Part shown: positions 61,483 to 64,000 of the stretch, piece after piece
How the letters are laid out: the number at the start of each line of letters is the position of its first letter
How positions within the stretch are numbered: the stretch's first letter is position 1
Source: JALUZX01 sp964561605
GTDB lineage: Bacteria; Planctomycetota; UBA1135; JALUZX01
Direction: 5' to 3'
Length of the DNA: 64,000 nt
NCBI GenBank assembly: GCA_964561605.1
Contig: CAZLQD010000005.1
Coordinates: forward strand, 186,001-250,000
The notes under the pieces: model-generated
Databases searched by the model: none
What the model was told of the DNA's origin: nothing
What the model saw: only the letters and a program-made list of their open reading frames with translations
Translations under genes and position numbers: made by a program

Positions 61483-64000
61483 CTAGAAGCCCTCTCTCCG
61501 GGTGGAAGCGTAACGTGGCCTTGGAAGGGGACGGGCCTCCCACTTCCGGACCTCCTCCAGGAGAACCTCGACGGCCTTCCTGAGTTGCCGGTCCTTCTCC
61601 ACCCTGGTCTCCTCCCCCGGCTCGAGCCAGAGGACGTAGTCCGGCTTCGCCCCGTCCAGTTCCATGTCCTCTCCGTCCTCCAGGAGGAACCAGCCCCTCC
61701 CGGGGGTCCTGAGAAGCCCGATGTCCAGGACCGGAGCCGCCCCGGTGGAGATCACGCACCCCGCCGTGGGCACCCCCACCAGGGGCCCGCGCTTCAAGGT
61801 CTTGATGGCGTGGGAGAAGATCTCGGCGTTGGAGTAGCTGTTCTGGTTGCAAAGGACCACGATGGGCTTGTTCCACCTGGCGTAGACGATCCGGTCCCTG
61901 GGGTAGCCCGCCTTCCCTCCCCGGGGGATGGTGAAGGCGTGGACCGGCTGGCAAAGGGCCGTAAGAAGCCGATCCGCCGTATTTCCGCCCCCGTTGTTCC
62001 GGACGTCGATGACCAGGCCCTCCTTGCCCCGGCCGGCCTCGTAGAGGGCGGCCTGGAACTTCTCGAAGCTGGGCATGTTCATGACCTCCACGAGGAGGTA
62101 GCCCAGCTTCCCGCCCGAAGCCTTCTCCACCCAGGCGGCCCGTTCCTTCAGGACCTCCTCGAAGAGGAGTTTCCGAACCCCCGAATAGGTCACCGGGAGG
62201 ATGGACACCTTCCTGGGCCTCCCCGAGGGATCCCTGACGTCGAAGAGGAAGGGCCTGCGTTCGGGCCGGTTGAAGACCAGGGTGGGATCGGTGCTTCCGT
62301 CGACGGGCCTGCCGTCCACGGAGAGGACCAGGTCGCCGGGCCTGAGCCTGGAGGAATCCTTGTCGGCGGGCCCGCCGGGGATCACCCTCTTCACCTTCCA
62401 TCCCGGGCCGGCGTAGGAGGGATCCCAGACCACCCCGGGGTGCCAGGTGATCTCCTTCCAGGTGCCCTGCGTCCCCCCGGAGAAGGGGGAGGGCCTGCGG
62501 CGCCGGAGGAAACGGCGGAGCCCCCGGCCCATCATGTAGAACCCCAGGTGGGAACCGTTCAGTTCCCCCAGCATGAGCTGGACCAGGTTCTGGAACTCCC
62601 TTGCGCCCAGGCAGAAGGGAGCCGCCGGAAGGTACTTGTTCCGGACGGCATTCCAGTCCCGGCAGTTCAAACGCGGGTCGTACCACTGGTCCCGCATGAT
62701 CCGCCAGGCCTCGAGGAAGCCGAAGTACATCTTGCGCCGGAGATCCACCGCGACCGGGACCGAAAACCGGTATGTCGTAAACTTCGAGGGCGGAGCGAAC
62801 TTCCCGGGCTTTCCGCCGGCCAGCCAGCCGAAGCAGCGGGCCCCGGGAAGCCAGACCGGGGAGGAGCCGGCCGAACTCCCCACCTTCCTGGGAGACCCGC
62901 CGGACCTGGATGCCGTCACGGCGTAGAGGCCCGGCCCCTTGTCGAGGGAGGCCCGGAAGTAGAGGGTCTTGGAGGCGGGCCCCCAGAAGGGGCGGGACTC
63001 GGTCTCCCCGGGGATCCGGATCCTGTGAAGCCTGTCCAGGAGACCCTCGAAGTCGATCTTCACCCGGACCATCTTTCCCCGGGAGCTCTTCCGGGAGCTC
63101 TTTCCCGGGGCCTTGCCCCGGGAGGGCCCGGCGGCGGCCTTCCCCTTCTTCTCCTTGGAGCCCTTCGCCGAGGGCCTGGACGAAGGAGTGGGCTTGGAGG
63201 CCGGGACGGCCCGGCGGGGACCCTTGCCTCCCATGACCTTCAGGGCCTCCTCCAGCTTCCGCTCCCTGGCACCCTTCTCCTCGTCCTCTTTGCGGAGAAA
63301 GACCCAGCAAAGCTCCCGCTCCCTGTTCCAGCGCTCCGTCACCCAGGCGAGTTTCCTTCCGTCGGGCGACCAGGCGGGCTGGAGGTCCATGTCGGGGTGG
63401 CGCGAGAGGTTCACCGGCCCGCCCTTCCCCTCCAGGGGAAGAACCCATACGTTCCACCAATATCCTCCGTCCGGGTCGGGCCTGGAGAAGGCAAGCCACT
63501 TCCCGTCGGGGGACCAGCGCAGGCCCGAGACGGCCCAGGAGGCCAGGACCCTCCGGGCCCCGCTCCCGTCGCCCTTCATGATCCAGATGTCGGCCCTTCC
63601 CTTGAGGAAGGCCACCTCCTTCCCGCCGGGGCCGACGGAGAGGCCGTGCTCCCTGGCGGGATCCCTGGTGACCCGGCGGAGGCGGAACTCCTCGTTGAGC
63701 CACATCCACTTGGCGGGGTCGGCCGGACGGGCCTCCCAGATGTCCCAGTCCCCTCCCTCCAGGCTCGTGAAGAGGAGCCTCTTCCCGTCGGGGAGGAAGA
63801 CCACCTCCCCTTCCGGGGCGGCCGTCCTCGTGACGCGGACCGGCTCCTTGAGGACCGTGTCCATGACCCAGACGTCGCCGCCCGCGACGAAAGCCATTTG
63901 TTTCCCGTCAGCCGTAAACGAAACGCTCTCCGCCCGGGAGACCATCTTCCGGACCACCGGCTCTATCGTGGGGTCCCCCGGCGCGTAGATCACGATGGGG
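61483..64000 (-). CDS. Tricorn-like S41 serine protease, N-terminus cut by window end
   Basis: At least 838 residues are present; translation runs on past base 64000, so the true start is outside. Beta-propeller (TolB/WD40-like) repeats occupy the N-terminal part (SFTADGKQMAFVAGGDVWVM, LRWSPDGKWLAFSRPDPDGG, PAWSPDGRKLAWVTERW). They are broken by a Lys/Ser/Gly-rich disordered insert about 270-310 (SRGKAPGKSSRKSSRGKM). A C1-like helical part follows (AWRIMRDQWYDPRLNCRDWN), a PDZ domain (VKRVIPGGPADKDSSRLRPG DLVLSVDG) and the S41 peptidase core: LVIDVRNNGGGNTADRLL and the nucleophile Ser in VVLCNQNSYSNAEIF. The end (DGAKPDYVLWLEPGEE) matches tricorn. Tricorn trims peptides; here it is probably cytoplasmic or, if a signal precedes it, periplasmic. 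Confidence 0.88.
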   Translation of the reverse strand, partial: PIVIYAPGDPTIEPVVRKMVSRAESVSFTADGKQMAFVAGGDVWVMDTVLKEPVRVTRTAAPEGEVVFLPDGKRLLFTSLEGGDWDIWEARPADPAKWMWLNEEFRLRRVTRDPAREHGLSVGPGGKEVAFLKGRADIWIMKGDGSGARRVLASWAVSGLRWSPDGKWLAFSRPDPDGGYWWNVWVLPLEGKGGPVNLSRHPDMDLQPAWSPDGRKLAWVTERWNRERELCWVFLRKEDEEKGARERKLEEALKVMGGKGPRRAVPASKPTPSSRPSAKGSKEKKGKAAAGPSRGKAPGKSSRKSSRGKMVRVKIDFEGLLDRLHRIRIPGETESRPFWGPASKTLYFRASLDKGPGLYAVTASRSGGSPRKVGSSAGSSPVWLPGARCFGWLAGGKPGKFAPPSKFTTYRFSVPVAVDLRRKMYFGFLEAWRIMRDQWYDPRLNCRDWNAVRNKYLPAAPFCLGAREFQNLVQLMLGELNGSHLGFYMMGRGLRRFLRRRRPSPFSGGTQGTWKEITWHPGVVWDPSYAGPGWKVKRVIPGGPADKDSSRLRPGDLVLSVDGRPVDGSTDPTLVFNRPERRPFLFDVRDPSGRPRKVSILPVTYSGVRKLLFEEVLKERAAWVEKASGGKLGYLLVEVMNMPSFEKFQAALYEAGRGKEGLVIDVRNNGGGNTADRLLTALCQPVHAFTIPRGGKAGYPRDRIVYARWNKPIVVLCNQNSYSNAEIFSHAIKTLKRGPLVGVPTAGCVISTGAAPVLDIGLLRTPGRGWFLLEDGEDMELDGAKPDYVLWLEPGEETRVEKDRQLRKAVEVLLEEVRKWEARPLPRPRYASTRREGF

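Noticed and set aside
1..64000. CRISPR array, tRNA/rRNA, insertion sequence or prophage
   Set aside because: No spaced identical repeats of 24-40 bp beyond the 38-bp tandem pair (no spacers), no cloverleaf-like stretch, and no transposase or integrase motif was seen. A tRNAscan/ISfinder run would be decisive.

Overview
This GC-rich window comes from a bacterium. It has Shine-Dalgarno-led, tightly overlapping operons and a Gram-negative-style secretome with many secreted repeat proteins and a lipoprotein. The mix suggests a Planctomycetota-like lineage: ELWxTDGT-repeat protein, FG-GAP repeats fused to a papain-like peptidase, TPR-CHAT protein with a sigma/anti-sigma pair, C2-PASTA-PPC-TPR protein, and tricorn-like protease. 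That placement is inferred from gene content and not from a marker gene. I saw no rRNA, tRNA, IS element, phage gene or CRISPR array.

Layout. 1-24.2 kb is an extracytoplasmic region. It holds a small membrane protein overlapping a six-hairpin glycosidase, a secreted protein of a recurrent local family, a 1,038-aa ELWxTDGT-repeat protein, a secreted beta-helix protein, and a three-gene operon (sigma factor, zinc-finger membrane anti-sigma candidate, TPR-CHAT protein). These are followed by a papain-like peptidase with seven calcium-type repeats, an organophosphate-type MFS transporter, a GH36-like lipoprotein coupled to an MrfA-type helicase, and another secreted family member with a very clear terminator. 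24.6-34.3 kb runs on the plus strand: Wzt/TagH-like ATPase, flotillin, an aspartate-type aminotransferase fused to a PEPCK/HprK-like P-loop domain, a divergent ATP-PEPCK-like protein, NDK and an OPT transporter. The middle genes could carry aspartate through oxaloacetate to PEP with nucleotide balancing.

34.4-38.2 kb holds a beta-propeller protein, a DUF302 protein and another secreted family member. The intergenic region between the last two is unusually AT-rich and packed with dyads and repeats. 38.5-49.1 kb is an eleven-gene nuoABCDHIJKLMN operon on the minus strand; the NADH-oxidising nuoEFG genes are absent from it. 49.3-64 kb holds a hydroxyacid dehydrogenase, a GT-C-like membrane protein, a secreted protein interrupted by an in-frame UGA, glycerate kinase, the C2-PASTA-PPC-TPR protein, a small unknown protein, an operon of zinc-ribbon protein, YjbQ and ABC exporter, and a tricorn-like protease cut by the window end.

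The most interesting items are the aminotransferase/PEPCK-like fusion beside a second PEPCK-like gene and ndk, the sigma/anti-sigma/TPR-CHAT operon, the recurrent secreted domain in at least seven proteins, the UGA-interrupted member of that family, and the dyad-rich intergenic region at 36.8-37.1 kb.
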